Assembly (NCBI GenBank): GCA_027493055.1
Contig: JAPUDO010000092.1
Span: forward strand, 1 to 54,280
DNA from: Niabella sp.
GTDB taxonomy: Bacteria > Bacteroidota > Bacteroidia > Chitinophagales > Chitinophagaceae
DNA length: 54,280 bases
Direction: 5' to 3'
Shown here: positions 1 to 9,064 of the stretch, piece after piece
How the letters are laid out: each line of letters starts with the position of its first letter
How positions within the stretch are numbered: the first letter of the stretch is position 1
The notes under the pieces: model-generated
Database searches by the model: none
What the model saw: only the letters and a program-made list of their open reading frames with translations
Told to the model about the DNA's origin: nothing
Program-made: the position numbers and the translations under genes

Positions 1-2
1 GG

Positions 3-1406
3 CAATTTACTGATAATACAGATCAGAAGCCTATTGAATACGTAACGGTATATGACCCCGAACTGAAAATAGGCACCATGTCGAACGAGCAGGGGCATTT
101 TTCGATCAGGGTGCCTTTACGCAATGCGGTTAACTTGGTGGCTAATCGTGTTTCGTATTACGACACTTCATTTGTAGTGGAAGGCAGGAACAACCCTCCT
201 TTACAAATCAGCTTAACACCCCGTATTACCACCGAAGAAGCCATTACCATCAGGTCTGTGGAGCGACACTGGCTGGCAAGAAGCCTTATCAGCACCCGGC
301 AAAAATTTAATAGCCTCAACCTGAAAAATTATTTTTACCAGCGTAAGTTCCAGTTAGGTTTCTGGCCAGGCATAGGCACCAAAAGCGCATTGAAAGGCCA
401 GCAGGAAAACAAGCTTTCCTTTAATGTATTCGGAGGGTATGCGGCACAGGTAGACGCACTGGAAATAGGAGGGCTATTCAATATAGTACAGAAGCATGTA
501 CGTGCTGTGCAGATAGGAGGGCTGTTCAATATTGTAGGAGGCACTGTGAACGGTGTACAGATCGGGGGACTTTACAACGATGTGGGAGATACCGTAACCG
601 GTCTGCAAATAGGGGGATTAGCCAATGTAAATAAAAGCAGCACCCGGGGATTACAAATAGGCGGGCTCTATAACAAGAGCCAAAAGTTTACAGGATTGCA
701 AATTGCCGGGTTGGTTAATAACTCCCAAAATATTGATAGAGGAATGCAGCTAGCCGGACTGGTTAACCGTACCACAGCTTTTAAAAAGGGATTTCAGTTA
801 TCGGGTTTGGTTAATGGTACAGGGAATATAAACGGCGCACAGGTAACGGGATTACTTAATATTGCGAAAAAGATCAATGGATTCCAGTTAGGCGTATTTA
901 ATATTGCTGATACGCTGAACGGCGTTGCTGTGGGACTCTTTAATTACAGCAGGAACGGTAAACATTCTTTATCCGTTTCAGTACAGGAAAACAACCAGCT
1001 GAATATAAGCTACAAGTCTGGCAGCTATGCTTTGTATAATATCTTACAGGCAGGCATTATTAACACAGGTGCTACAGGGCAGCATTATATATTTGGCTAT
1101 GGAGTGGGCAGTGAATGGGCCTTGAAGGGGAAATTAAAAATGGCTACGGAGCTGATCCATCTTTCCTATACACCTGCCCGTAATTTTAATACCGATTACA
1201 GCAATATCTCGCTGCAGCCTTTGCTGATCTGTCAGCTACATAAAAACATACAGCTATTTGCCGGACCAAGACTACAGTACCGGTTACCCGTTTATGATCA
1301 GGAAAGCAGCTATTATAAAGGCTTTCATAAAAACTCTCTCTCTTTAGGCCAGGGGAAAAGCGATGCTTTTCACCTGGGTTTTTCCCTGGGCGTAAATATT
1401 TTTTAA
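3..1406 (+). CDS. Surface-repeat protein with carboxypeptidase-regulatory-like N-terminus (5' partial)
   Basis: The reading frame is open to the left edge, so the true start lies outside the window. The first visible residues (QFTDNTDQKPIEYVTVYDP, then SNEQGHFSIRVP) have the look of a CarboxypepD_reg-like beta-sandwich, a common N-terminal domain of Bacteroidota envelope proteins. Eleven tandem repeats of about 16 residues follow, with consensus G-[LV]-Q-[IL]-x-G-L-x-N, resembling LA_2272-type surface repeats. The last ~140 residues contain alternating strands, as in an outer-membrane or surface beta domain. The next gene carries the same repeat, so the two probably act together at the cell surface. 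The molecular role is unknown; the family call rests on the repeat pattern. Confidence 0.75.
   Translation, partial: QFTDNTDQKPIEYVTVYDPELKIGTMSNEQGHFSIRVPLRNAVNLVANRVSYYDTSFVVEGRNNPPLQISLTPRITTEEAITIRSVERHWLARSLISTRQKFNSLNLKNYFYQRKFQLGFWPGIGTKSALKGQQENKLSFNVFGGYAAQVDALEIGGLFNIVQKHVRAVQIGGLFNIVGGTVNGVQIGGLYNDVGDTVTGLQIGGLANVNKSSTRGLQIGGLYNKSQKFTGLQIAGLVNNSQNIDRGMQLAGLVNRTTAFKKGFQLSGLVNGTGNINGAQVTGLLNIAKKINGFQLGVFNIADTLNGVAVGLFNYSRNGKHSLSVSVQENNQLNISYKSGSYALYNILQAGIINTGATGQHYIFGYGVGSEWALKGKLKMATELIHLSYTPARNFNTDYSNISLQPLLICQLHKNIQLFAGPRLQYRLPVYDQESSYYKGFHKNSLSLGQGKSDAFHLGFSLGVNIF
454..960 (+). repeat. Eleven ~16-residue GLQIGGLxN coding repeats
   Basis: The repeat units read ALEIGGLFN, VQIGGLFN, VQIGGLYN, LQIGGLAN, LQIGGLYN, LQIAGLVN, MQLAGLVN, FQLSGLVN, AQVTGLLN, FQLGVFN and VAVGLFN, spaced 14-17 residues apart. 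The regular hydrophobic/Gly/Asn periodicity suggests a stacked beta-solenoid. At nucleotide level the copies have diverged, so this is an old protein repeat and not a recent DNA duplication. Confidence 0.8.
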
Positions 1407-1460
1407 GCCGGAATAGGGGTAACAGGCATTTAATGTGTATCAGGGATATACATTAAATAT

Positions 1461-2474
1461 ATGCACATAAAAAAAACAGTTTTATTTACTGCCTTTCTTA
1501 TCGCCGGGCTTTATTGCAAGGCCCAGGAACCTGTAGCCAACAGCGTTCACCTGGGATTTGTTACACCTGTAAGCACACAAGGCAGGCTCGCAAAGGAGAT
1601 CAGCCCTGTCTTTTCCCTGCAGGCATTACAGGGTGTAAATCTCAATAATAAAGGAGTGGCTATTGCTGGTTTATGCACCAGGCTTTATGGCAGTAATCGC
1701 GGATTGCTGGTTAGCGGGTTGGCCAACCAGGTTAGCGGCTCAGATAAAGGACTTTCTGTTGCCGGGTTATACAACGGGGCTGCAAATGGGCGGGGTGTAC
1801 AGGTAGCAGGGCTTCATAACCAGAAAGCGGGTAACGGCCTTATTCAGATTGCGGGGTTAAGTAACTACAGCCGTTATGAAGTATTGCAAATTGGCGGCAT
1901 TGTCAATAGTTCACAATACGCCCATTATCAGGTAGCCGGACTTATTAATATCGCCCGGTCAGTGAAAGGAGTACAGGTTGCAGGCCTGGTCAATATTGCA
2001 GATAGTTCGGATTACCCGATCGGCATTTTGAACTTCATAAAGAACGGGGAGCAGCAGATCGGTATCCAGGTCTATGATGATGCTTCGGCTAATGTGTTGC
2101 TTCGCACCGGAGGACGTAAAACATACGGGATCATTGGGGCCGGAGCAGGTAATGAACAAAAAAAGACGGTACTTCAAATGGAAGCAGGCGTAGGGTACAG
2201 GATTCCTCTTAATCACAGGCTCAGAATAAATACAGAGGTTGTTGCTGTCAGCAAGACGGACTTTATTTTCTGGAAGCATACCCAATCATTAAGAGCATTG
2301 CTGGGATATAAGATAAGCCCGGCTATTGAAATTACCGCAGGGCCTGCGTTGAATACCTATAAATATTCCGATTCAAAGATTTTTGCCGGTAACTATATAT
2401 GGAAGTTCAGCAGCAGGGAATCTGCATTTTCCTTAACAGGCGCACTCACAGGCGCTGTAAATGTCAGTTTATAA
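1461..2474 (+). CDS. Secreted surface-repeat protein (LA_2272-like repeats)
   Basis: 337 residues with an N-terminal signal peptide (KKTVLFTAFLIAGLYCKA then Q). About eight repeats of the form G-[LV]-x-[IV]-[AS]-G-L-x-N run from residue ~60 to ~200, the same unit as in the preceding gene. A C-terminal strand-rich domain follows (GAGAGNEQKKTVLQMEAGVGYR region). The gene begins 54 bases after the previous stop and is probably co-transcribed with it and with the downstream lipoprotein. It looks like a shorter paralogue lacking the CarboxypepD_reg domain. No enzymatic motif is seen, and the function is unknown. Confidence 0.75.
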   Translation: MHIKKTVLFTAFLIAGLYCKAQEPVANSVHLGFVTPVSTQGRLAKEISPVFSLQALQGVNLNNKGVAIAGLCTRLYGSNRGLLVSGLANQVSGSDKGLSVAGLYNGAANGRGVQVAGLHNQKAGNGLIQIAGLSNYSRYEVLQIGGIVNSSQYAHYQVAGLINIARSVKGVQVAGLVNIADSSDYPIGILNFIKNGEQQIGIQVYDDASANVLLRTGGRKTYGIIGAGAGNEQKKTVLQMEAGVGYRIPLNHRLRINTEVVAVSKTDFIFWKHTQSLRALLGYKISPAIEITAGPALNTYKYSDSKIFAGNYIWKFSSRESAFSLTGALTGAVNVSL

Positions 2475-2500
2475 TCAATTAAAATAAAAAACACATACAC

Positions 2501-3211
2501 ATGAAAGCATTAGTATTGACGGTATTTGCATTAGTGTCCCTCTCCATGATGGCCGGGTGTAAAAAAATATTCCCTGAGGGGCCGGCCATAAGAGAAACAA
2601 GGTCTGTAGCCGGTTTTGACAAGATAGAGGCAGCTTTTAGCGGCAATGTGGAATTTGTGCAGGGGCCGGCTGCAAAAGTAGAAGTGGAAGCGGCTCACAA
2701 CATTCAAAGCTATATTCTTACTGAAGTCATTGCTGATAAGCTGGTGCTAAAAACGCGGCCTAATGTTACTATCAAAGGAGGCAGTGTTACCATTTATGTG
2801 TCTAATCCTTCCCTCTCCGGCGCTACCCTTTCAGGTTCGGGAAACATTTCTGTACATACAGGTATTACTACATCTGCTTTAAGCCTGAAGCTTAGTGGCA
2901 GTGGTAATATTATGATTCCTGCACTTACGGCAACCTCTTTAAAAGCAGATCTTACAGGAAGCGGTAACCTTAGCATACAGGGAGGCAGTGTCCATAACCA
3001 GGAGGTTCATATTACAGGACATGGAGATTATAGTAGCCACCTCATGCGTAGTGAAGAAACTAAAGTAAGGCTTACGGGTTCGGGCGATGCAAGACTATGG
3101 GCCGAAAGCAGGCTGGAAGCCACTATTACCGGGAGCGGAAATATATGGTACACAGGCACCCCGGTTGTTAACACTTCTATATCCGGTTCAGGGAAAGTAA
3201 GAAAGATGTAA
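2501..3211 (+). CDS. Head-GIN (DUF2807) lipoprotein
   Basis: 236 residues. The N-terminus MKALVLTVFALVSLSMMAGC is a lipoprotein signal with Cys at the lipobox. The body carries repeated SGSGNI / TGSGNL / SGSGKV turns spaced about 20 residues apart, diagnostic of the head-GIN DUF2807 beta-helix family of Bacteroidota. These proteins are thought to sit at the envelope; no activity is established. It lies 26 bases after the surface-repeat gene, so an envelope operon 1-3211 is likely. Confidence 0.88.
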   Translation: MKALVLTVFALVSLSMMAGCKKIFPEGPAIRETRSVAGFDKIEAAFSGNVEFVQGPAAKVEVEAAHNIQSYILTEVIADKLVLKTRPNVTIKGGSVTIYVSNPSLSGATLSGSGNISVHTGITTSALSLKLSGSGNIMIPALTATSLKADLTGSGNLSIQGGSVHNQEVHITGHGDYSSHLMRSEETKVRLTGSGDARLWAESRLEATITGSGNIWYTGTPVVNTSISGSGKVRKM

Positions 3212-3379
3212 AAACTGTAAAATATTTGTTATGCTTATTACAGGTATCCTCTTATACTTCATCAGGAAATACAGGAAAAGAAAAGCCGCTCACGTAGCAA
3301 TCACTGCCAGGAGCTGAATTTACTTTAACTGAGTAGTAAAACATCCTTGCAACACTGTTGAAATATAACTATGATCATT

Positions 3380-4156
3380 ATGAAAGAAAAATATGCAGTA
3401 ATTACAGGAGCCAGCCAGGGCCTTGGCTATGCTTTCGCCAAAGAGCTGGCTGCCCAAAAGTTGAACCTGGTTTTAATAAGCCTGCCAGGGCAGGATCTTT
3501 GCAGGCTGGCTTTATGTATTTCTGATACCTATAATGTAAAGGTGCGTTATTACGAAACCGATCTTTCTGTAAAGGAAAATGTAATAAACCTTTGTGAATG
3601 GCTGAACAGGTATTTCAACATTTATATTCTTATTAATAATGCCGGTTTGGGTGGCACTCAAAAATTCACAGACGCTTCTGTACAATATATCAACAGCATT
3701 ATACAGGTAAATGTGGTAGCTACTTCCCTGCTTACGCATCAATTATTGCCCAACCTGCTAAAGCAGCCGCAGGCTTATATATTGAATGTTTCCAGCATGG
3801 CCGCCTTTTCTCCAATTGGTTATAAAACGGTGTACCCGGCATCCAAAACATTTATCCATTCCTTTTCAAGGGGGTTGAGTGAAGAGTTGAAAAATACGGG
3901 AGTAGTGGTCAGCGTTGTGAACCCCGGTGCGATGGCAACTAACGAGGAGGTATGTAAGCGCATTAAAAAGCTGGGCTATATAGGGCGGCTTACATTGTTA
4001 CAGCCTGAAAAAGTAGCCGGGCGCTGTATCAGGCAGCTATTCAGGAAAGATAGGGTGATTATGGTGAATCCCTGGAGCTGGCTGGTCATGGCGCTGCTTC
4101 CTGTATGGATAAAACTGCCATTACTCACTTATAATATAAAAAAAGAAATACAGTGA
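3380..4156 (+). CDS. Short-chain dehydrogenase/reductase (classical SDR)
   Basis: The cofactor motif TGASQGLG lies at the N-terminus, NNAGLGG follows near residue 90, a VSSMA catalytic serine segment comes next, and the active-site YPASK is near residue 155, so all classical SDR landmarks are present. An ATG nine bases upstream (3371) is in frame and could also serve. The C-terminus is hydrophobic (WSWLVMALLPVWIKLPLL), suggesting membrane association as in SDRs acting on lipid-like substrates. Its stop overlaps the GTG start of the next gene, so translation is probably coupled. Substrate unknown. Confidence 0.85.
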   Translation: MKEKYAVITGASQGLGYAFAKELAAQKLNLVLISLPGQDLCRLALCISDTYNVKVRYYETDLSVKENVINLCEWLNRYFNIYILINNAGLGGTQKFTDASVQYINSIIQVNVVATSLLTHQLLPNLLKQPQAYILNVSSMAAFSPIGYKTVYPASKTFIHSFSRGLSEELKNTGVVVSVVNPGAMATNEEVCKRIKKLGYIGRLTLLQPEKVAGRCIRQLFRKDRVIMVNPWSWLVMALLPVWIKLPLLTYNIKKEIQ

Positions 4157-5121
4157 CCGTATTTGTTACAGGCATCAGTGGTTTATTAGGTACTAATCTC
4201 GCTTTGCTGCTATTAGAGAAAGGCTATACGGTTAAAGGGTTGGTAAGGAACAAAAAGTCATTCAGTCAGATCCGGCATGAACGCCTGCACCTGGTACAGG
4301 GTGAATTGCAGGATGATCTTTCCCCGCATTTGAAGGATGTGGCTGTGGTTATACATGCGGCGGCGGTTACCCTGCAAAACCTCACCCGGTATTCAGACTA
4401 CTACAAAATAAACTATACCGCAGCGGAGCAGCTGATGCAGGCTGCAATTAAAATGAACGTTAAAAAATTTGTTTATGTCAGCACGGCCAATACTATTGGT
4501 TATGGTTTAGACAGCGCCCTGGTTGTCCCGGAGCAAAAGCCGATGAAACCTCCGTTTACCCAATCATTCTATGCAAGAAGCAAAGCTGCAGCAGAGGATT
4601 ATATGCTGCGGCAAAAAAGTAAGATAAATGTCATTATCATAAATCCTGCTTTCATGATCGGTGCATACGACAGCAAGCCCAGTAGCGGAAAGATTATTTT
4701 AATGGGGATGAAGCGCCGGTTACTTTTCTGTCCTCCCGGAGGTAAGAATTTTGTAGCAGTAGCTGATGTGGCTGAAGTTATTGAAAAATGTATCCATGCA
4801 GGCCAGAACGGCAAACGTTACCTGGTTGCTGGAGAAAATATAAGCTATGCCGGTTTTTTTAGAAAGATCAGGCAGCAGACGCATAAAATGCAATGGATCA
4901 TCCCGCTTCCCCGGTTTATACTAAACATAATGGGATATATTGGCGATGTGCTCCGTTACTGTAATATCAAAACAAACCTCAGCAGCAACAATATGCGCAT
5001 ACTTTGCATCGATAATTTTTACAGCAACAGCACTTCTGTTAAAGAATTACAGATCCGGTACCAGGATATAGATGAAGCTATTGCCGAAAGTATCCGCTAT
5101 TTTAGAAGTAACATTGCGTAG
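4153..5121 (+). CDS. NAD-dependent epimerase/dehydratase (extended SDR)
   Basis: 322 residues with GTG start inside a GTGA overlap with the upstream SDR. The Rossmann motif TGISGLLG is at residues 6-13, VIHAAA is near 70, a VSTAN segment near 115, and the catalytic pair is in YARSK near 145. It resembles dihydroflavonol-reductase or sterol-dehydrogenase-type extended SDRs. Tight coupling to another SDR suggests two steps of one small pathway; the substrate cannot be told. Confidence 0.82.
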   Translation: MTVFVTGISGLLGTNLALLLLEKGYTVKGLVRNKKSFSQIRHERLHLVQGELQDDLSPHLKDVAVVIHAAAVTLQNLTRYSDYYKINYTAAEQLMQAAIKMNVKKFVYVSTANTIGYGLDSALVVPEQKPMKPPFTQSFYARSKAAAEDYMLRQKSKINVIIINPAFMIGAYDSKPSSGKIILMGMKRRLLFCPPGGKNFVAVADVAEVIEKCIHAGQNGKRYLVAGENISYAGFFRKIRQQTHKMQWIIPLPRFILNIMGYIGDVLRYCNIKTNLSSNNMRILCIDNFYSNSTSVKELQIRYQDIDEAIAESIRYFRSNIA

Positions 5122-5184
5122 CGATGATATTGTAATAGAAAAATTTTATCTCGGGTTGTAAAACAGAAAAGCTGCTGTAAAACA

Positions 5185-6021
5185 TTATTTGGTAGTTCTG
5201 ATTACCCCACGGAAATAGCCTATAGATTCCGCAATGCCCATAAAGGGATTATTCATGTTTCGTTCGTGCTCAAGGCTTACTACGCCCGAATAACCTGTTT
5301 TACGGAGCATTTTTACAAATGCGGGGAAGTTGATGATACCACGGCCTACTTCTACAGAGTAGCCGGCCTTTGTACTGCCTGTTACATCCTTTAAGTGCAT
5401 ATCAAATACACGGCTGTGATATTTCTTAAGATCTTTTACCGGGTCTTTTCCGTTGCGCGTATCATGGCCAATATCGAGGCACATGCCCATACGCGGGTCA
5501 AGATCTTTTACGTTCTTCCATACATCATCAGCATCCGGATATAAAGGCATATCAGGCCCATGCAAATGAATAGCATATTTCATATCGTATGCTTTTACTT
5601 TTTCATTTACATAAGGCAGCAGCTCGTAATTGGGCACACCAACGATCAGCTTTACACCCACTCTTTTTGCATATTCAAAAGCGGTATCCACTGCACCTTT
5701 TGTTCTCATATAAATAGGGCCTACGGCATAGCCGGTTACTCCCATAGATTTCAGTTTTTCGTGAAAGGCAGCAATTTGCGCTGCATTGCTGTTGAGCGGT
5801 AAATGAAAATCTTTAATGCAGAGATAATGCACATCTGCCTTTTGAAGGGTTTCAAGCGTTTTATCCAGGTCAAAGTTTACAAATGTATATCCTGCCATAC
5901 CTATTTTAAATTTTTCGTAGGTATCAACAGGTGGTTGCGGGTCTGGTTTGGCAGGTTGCTGTGCACTTAAGAAAAGAGAAACAAAAAGTGTAAGCACCAG
6001 CGCAGAAGAAAATCGTTTCAT
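5185..6021 (-). CDS. Secreted sugar-phosphate isomerase/epimerase-like TIM-barrel protein
   Basis: 278 residues. A signal peptide (MKRFSSALVLTLFVSLFLSA then QQ) directs it to the periplasm. The body matches the xylose-isomerase-like TIM-barrel (AP_endonuc_2) family, with metal-ligand-like segments IHLHGP, CLDIGHDTRNG, FDMHLKDV and VSLEHE near the C-terminus. Such secreted members are common in Bacteroidota and are usually linked to inositol or sugar-derivative metabolism. It stands alone, opposite to the operon on its left; the substrate is unknown. Confidence 0.82.
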   Translation of the reverse strand: MKRFSSALVLTLFVSLFLSAQQPAKPDPQPPVDTYEKFKIGMAGYTFVNFDLDKTLETLQKADVHYLCIKDFHLPLNSNAAQIAAFHEKLKSMGVTGYAVGPIYMRTKGAVDTAFEYAKRVGVKLIVGVPNYELLPYVNEKVKAYDMKYAIHLHGPDMPLYPDADDVWKNVKDLDPRMGMCLDIGHDTRNGKDPVKDLKKYHSRVFDMHLKDVTGSTKAGYSVEVGRGIINFPAFVKMLRKTGYSGVVSLEHERNMNNPFMGIAESIGYFRGVIRTTK

Positions 6022-6247
6022 AATTAAAAGCTGTTAAAGAGTACGAATGTAACAAAAAGTTGCCTGTAATGCTAATACTATTGTTTCACTGCCGCGATGT
6101 AAGGACTTCACAGGCCTCTTTTCATCGAAAAAGTGTTCATCACAGGCTTTCGTATGCACGGATCTTTGGTTTAAATTCTTTATTGATTCATAGCAGCGTC
6201 TCACAACAGGCATTGTGTATGGGCTGTGAACTGAGCGCTATACACAC

Positions 6248-6274
6248 GGCGAGTCCTGCAGGCAGAGACTCGCC
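6248..6274. repeat. Perfect 8-bp hairpin between the isomerase-like and DJ-1 genes
   Basis: GGCGAGTC (6248-6255) pairs perfectly with GACTCGCC (6267-6274) around an 11-base loop. It lies 16 bases beyond the stop of the DJ-1/PfpI gene on the minus strand. There is no T-run, so it may aid 3'-end stability or termination rather than being a textbook terminator. The rest of 6022-6289 shows no gene. Confidence 0.45.
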
Positions 6275-6289
6275 TGGTAAACAAAGAAC

Positions 6290-6982
6290 TCACAGGTCCG
6301 CTTTTTTTAGATATTGCATTACTGCTTTGGCAATTTCTTTTGAACTGAATGGGTTTTGCCCTGTAACTAAATGGCCGTCCGCAACAACCTTTGAGGTCAT
6401 GGGTATGAAAGCCTTTTTATAGTTTGAGCCTCTTTTTTTCAATTCAGCTTCGAGGTTGAACGGAACTTCTTTTTTCCGTCTGGCAATACTTTCTTCAAAC
6501 CAGTTAAAACCGGTAATGGTCTTGCCTTTGATCAAATATTCCCCGTTTGATAGTCTGACGTTTAACAGCCCTCCAACTCCGTGGCAAACGGCTGATACAA
6601 TTTTATTGTTCTCGTAATGTACCCTGATAATATCCTGCAACGTTGTGTTGTTGGGAAAATCAAACATAGTTCCGTGGCCGCCAGTCAGGTAAACAACGTC
6701 AAAATGTTGCTCTGCAATCTCTGTCAGACTTTCTGTTTTTTGCAACAGCTTCATAAAATTTTCGTTGGTATAATATTCTTTTGAAAGTTTGTCAAGCATC
6801 ATGGGTTTTACACTTTCGGGGTCAATTGGCGTTGGGCCTCCTTGTGGACTTGCAATAGTTATTTCATAGGCCTGTTCTTTCGCACTATCATAGAAGTGCG
6901 TAAGTTCACTAAGCCACAAACCTGTTGGCAGGTTGCTGTTTTCATACACTGCGCTATTGGTAACAATAATCAGAACTTTCAT
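6290..6982 (-). CDS. DJ-1/PfpI-family (Hsp31-like) protein
   Basis: 230 residues of type 1 glutamine-amidotransferase fold. The nucleophile elbow AVCHGVGGLL sits near residue 135 and the VVYLTGGHGTMFDF segment near 100, as in Hsp31/YajL-type glyoxalase or chaperone-like proteins. The start overlaps the stop of the upstream NAD(P)-binding gene by four bases, so the two are translationally coupled. A detoxification role is possible for the family but not shown here. Confidence 0.85.
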   Translation of the reverse strand: MKVLIIVTNSAVYENSNLPTGLWLSELTHFYDSAKEQAYEITIASPQGGPTPIDPESVKPMMLDKLSKEYYTNENFMKLLQKTESLTEIAEQHFDVVYLTGGHGTMFDFPNNTTLQDIIRVHYENNKIVSAVCHGVGGLLNVRLSNGEYLIKGKTITGFNWFEESIARRKKEVPFNLEAELKKRGSNYKKAFIPMTSKVVADGHLVTGQNPFSSKEIAKAVMQYLKKADL

Positions 6983-7914
6983 TGCTGATGTTTTTGTTTA
7001 TTGAAAATATTTGTAACGCCCTCCCGGTAGGTGGTAAATGTAAACTCCGGAAATCTTTTTTTAAATTTATCGGAAATAAAAAGATTGTCGTACCTGTAGC
7101 GCGGTAAAAGCTCCTGCAACTCTTTTGCTTTTTTGCTGAACAGGCTGATCAATTTAAACATCCACATTTTTACGATAGTGTATTTAAAATCTTCCTGATA
7201 AATTTCTGAAGCAAGACTTATCAGTTCTTTATAGGTAAGCCTGTTATCATCGCAGGGTAAATGCCAGGTTTGATGATACGCATTTGGTGTATTCCCTATT
7301 AAAGCCATTGCACGGCTTGCATCAGGTGTCCAGATCAAAGTGCGTAAAGTATTGTCCTTGATTGGAACTTTCAGTTTTTTACTTTGTTTAATGTTGTCAA
7401 AGATCAGCGTGTTGGTAATGCTTTGAGTTTTACCTATGCCGTAAAATTCGGGCGCCCGGCAAATAACCGCTTCAATACTTTTTTTGTTCATTTCGTTCAA
7501 TAACATGGTTGCCATTGTTGCCCTTACCGTTGATTTTTGTCCATGAGGTATAAACGGACTTTCTTCTGTCTGCGGTTCACTGTTTTTGGCATACATATAA
7601 GTATTGTCAAAAAATACCAGCTTACATTTATGGTTTTTGCAGGCGTTCATTACGTTGTTCATCATAACGGGAAATTGTTCTTCCCACATTTGCGCATTCA
7701 TAGGTAATCCTACGGTCAGATAAGCAATATCACTGCCCTCTACTGCTTTATCCGTTGCCTGGGCATCTAATAAATTTGCAGGAAACAACTGGTCTGTATC
7801 ATTTATTTTCCTGGGATTTCTGCTTACTAACCTGATGTTAGTTGTATAGCTTCTGTACAATTCCCTTGCCAGCTCTTCGGCAATTTGCCCGTTTGCTCCA
7901 AGTATTGTCTGCAT
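6979..7914 (-). CDS. NAD(P)H-binding epimerase-family protein
   Basis: 311 residues. The N-terminal Rossmann motif is TILGANGQIAEEL (GxxGxx variant). A catalytic Tyr/Lys pair of classical spacing is not obvious, although a TYMYAK segment is present. It belongs to the NAD-dependent epimerase/dehydratase superfamily, closer to atypical NmrA-like members. It is the first gene of a two-gene operon with the DJ-1/PfpI protein. The promoter must lie in the divergent space 7915-8103 shared with the SpoIIM gene. Confidence 0.78.
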   Translation of the reverse strand: MQTILGANGQIAEELARELYRSYTTNIRLVSRNPRKINDTDQLFPANLLDAQATDKAVEGSDIAYLTVGLPMNAQMWEEQFPVMMNNVMNACKNHKCKLVFFDNTYMYAKNSEPQTEESPFIPHGQKSTVRATMATMLLNEMNKKSIEAVICRAPEFYGIGKTQSITNTLIFDNIKQSKKLKVPIKDNTLRTLIWTPDASRAMALIGNTPNAYHQTWHLPCDDNRLTYKELISLASEIYQEDFKYTIVKMWMFKLISLFSKKAKELQELLPRYRYDNLFISDKFKKRFPEFTFTTYREGVTNIFNKQKHQQ

Positions 7915-8103
7915 ATTGTTTTAATGTAGGTGAATGAACCATGCAAAGGTGGCATATTAAACCGTGAAATCATTTGCCTGGTTACAAAAAATATTTTGAC
8001 GGATATTTTTTCTTTACCTGGAAAAAGTTTTATGCACAACGTATTCATAAAAGCGCCTGTTACCTCAACAAATTTTGTATTTTAGTCCCTAAACAAATTT
8101 TAG

Positions 8104-9060
8104 TTGAGAGAGGCGCTTTTTATTAAGAAGAATAAGGAGAGGTGGCTGAAGACCGAGACTGAGCCACCTACATCACCCGATGAAATGGCCGGCAGCTTTA
8201 CGCAAATGGTTGATGACCTGGCTTATGCCAAAACTTTTTACGCCAATAGTAAAACTGTTCAGTACCTTAATAAGCAGGCCGCTAAAATATACCTCAGTAT
8301 CTACCGCAATCGTAAGGAAGAAACCAGCCGGTTAAAAACTTTCTGGAAATATGAGCTGCCCCTGACCATTCAAAAACATCATAAAACACTGCTCTTCTCC
8401 TTTGTGCTTTTTACCCTTTTCTTTTTACTTGGCTTTTTTGTATCGCAGCAGGATATGAATGTAGCGCGTGATTTTTTTGGAGATGGCTATGTAGACCAAA
8501 CCATTGAGAATATAGAAAAAGACAACCCCTTTGGTATTTATGAGGGGGGCAATCCTTTACTGATGTGGTTAGGCATTATGGTCAACAACATCAAAGTGGC
8601 GTTCCTGTTTTTCGTATCGGGTATTTTTGCTGGCATCCCCACTATGTATAAACTGGCAGAAACCGGGGCTATGGTAGGCATTTTTGATGAGCTGTTTGCT
8701 TCTCACGGATACGGGTTGCAATTCTGGCTGGTAGTATTTGTGCATGGTACTTTAGAGATCACGGCAATCATTGTAGCCGGGGCAGCGGGTTTCGTTTTAG
8801 GAAAAAGCTATTTATTTCCCGGTACAAAAAAAAGAATGGAAGCATTCAGGGAAGGCGCTAAAGATGGTGTAAAAATTATGATCGGCATTATGCCCGTATT
8901 TATTGTTGCGGCCTTTTTTGAAGGGCTTATTACCAGGCTGTATAATGATGCACCCTGGTTTACCACGATGGTTACAGCCGCATCAGCCATTTTTGTAGTC
9001 TGGTATTTTATTTTATATCCTTTAAAGCTCCGTAAGCAGGCAAAGCAGGTTGCTTCATAA
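8104..9060 (+). CDS. Stage II sporulation protein M-like (SpoIIM/DUF95) membrane protein
   Basis: 318 residues starting at TTG; REALFIKKNKERW is the usual start of Bacteroidota members. A soluble N-terminal helix-rich section is followed by about five membrane segments (near 98-120, 155-180, 205-235, 255-275 and 290-305), with the family segment GIFAGIPTMYKLAETGAM. It heads a five-gene run (8104-13482) with DUF4129, DUF4350, MoxR and DUF58 genes, the standard MoxR-type neighbourhood. In non-sporulating bacteria the role is unknown, perhaps membrane remodelling or stress response. Confidence 0.88.
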   Translation: MREALFIKKNKERWLKTETEPPTSPDEMAGSFTQMVDDLAYAKTFYANSKTVQYLNKQAAKIYLSIYRNRKEETSRLKTFWKYELPLTIQKHHKTLLFSFVLFTLFFLLGFFVSQQDMNVARDFFGDGYVDQTIENIEKDNPFGIYEGGNPLLMWLGIMVNNIKVAFLFFVSGIFAGIPTMYKLAETGAMVGIFDELFASHGYGLQFWLVVFVHGTLEITAIIVAGAAGFVLGKSYLFPGTKKRMEAFREGAKDGVKIMIGIMPVFIVAAFFEGLITRLYNDAPWFTTMVTAASAIFVVWYFILYPLKLRKQAKQVAS

Positions 9061-9064
9061 AATT

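Noticed and set aside
3231-3317. Short frame (28 codons, MLITGILLYFIRKYRKRK start) after the head-GIN gene
   Set aside because: It looks like a membrane anchor with a basic tail, but it is too short and without other support.
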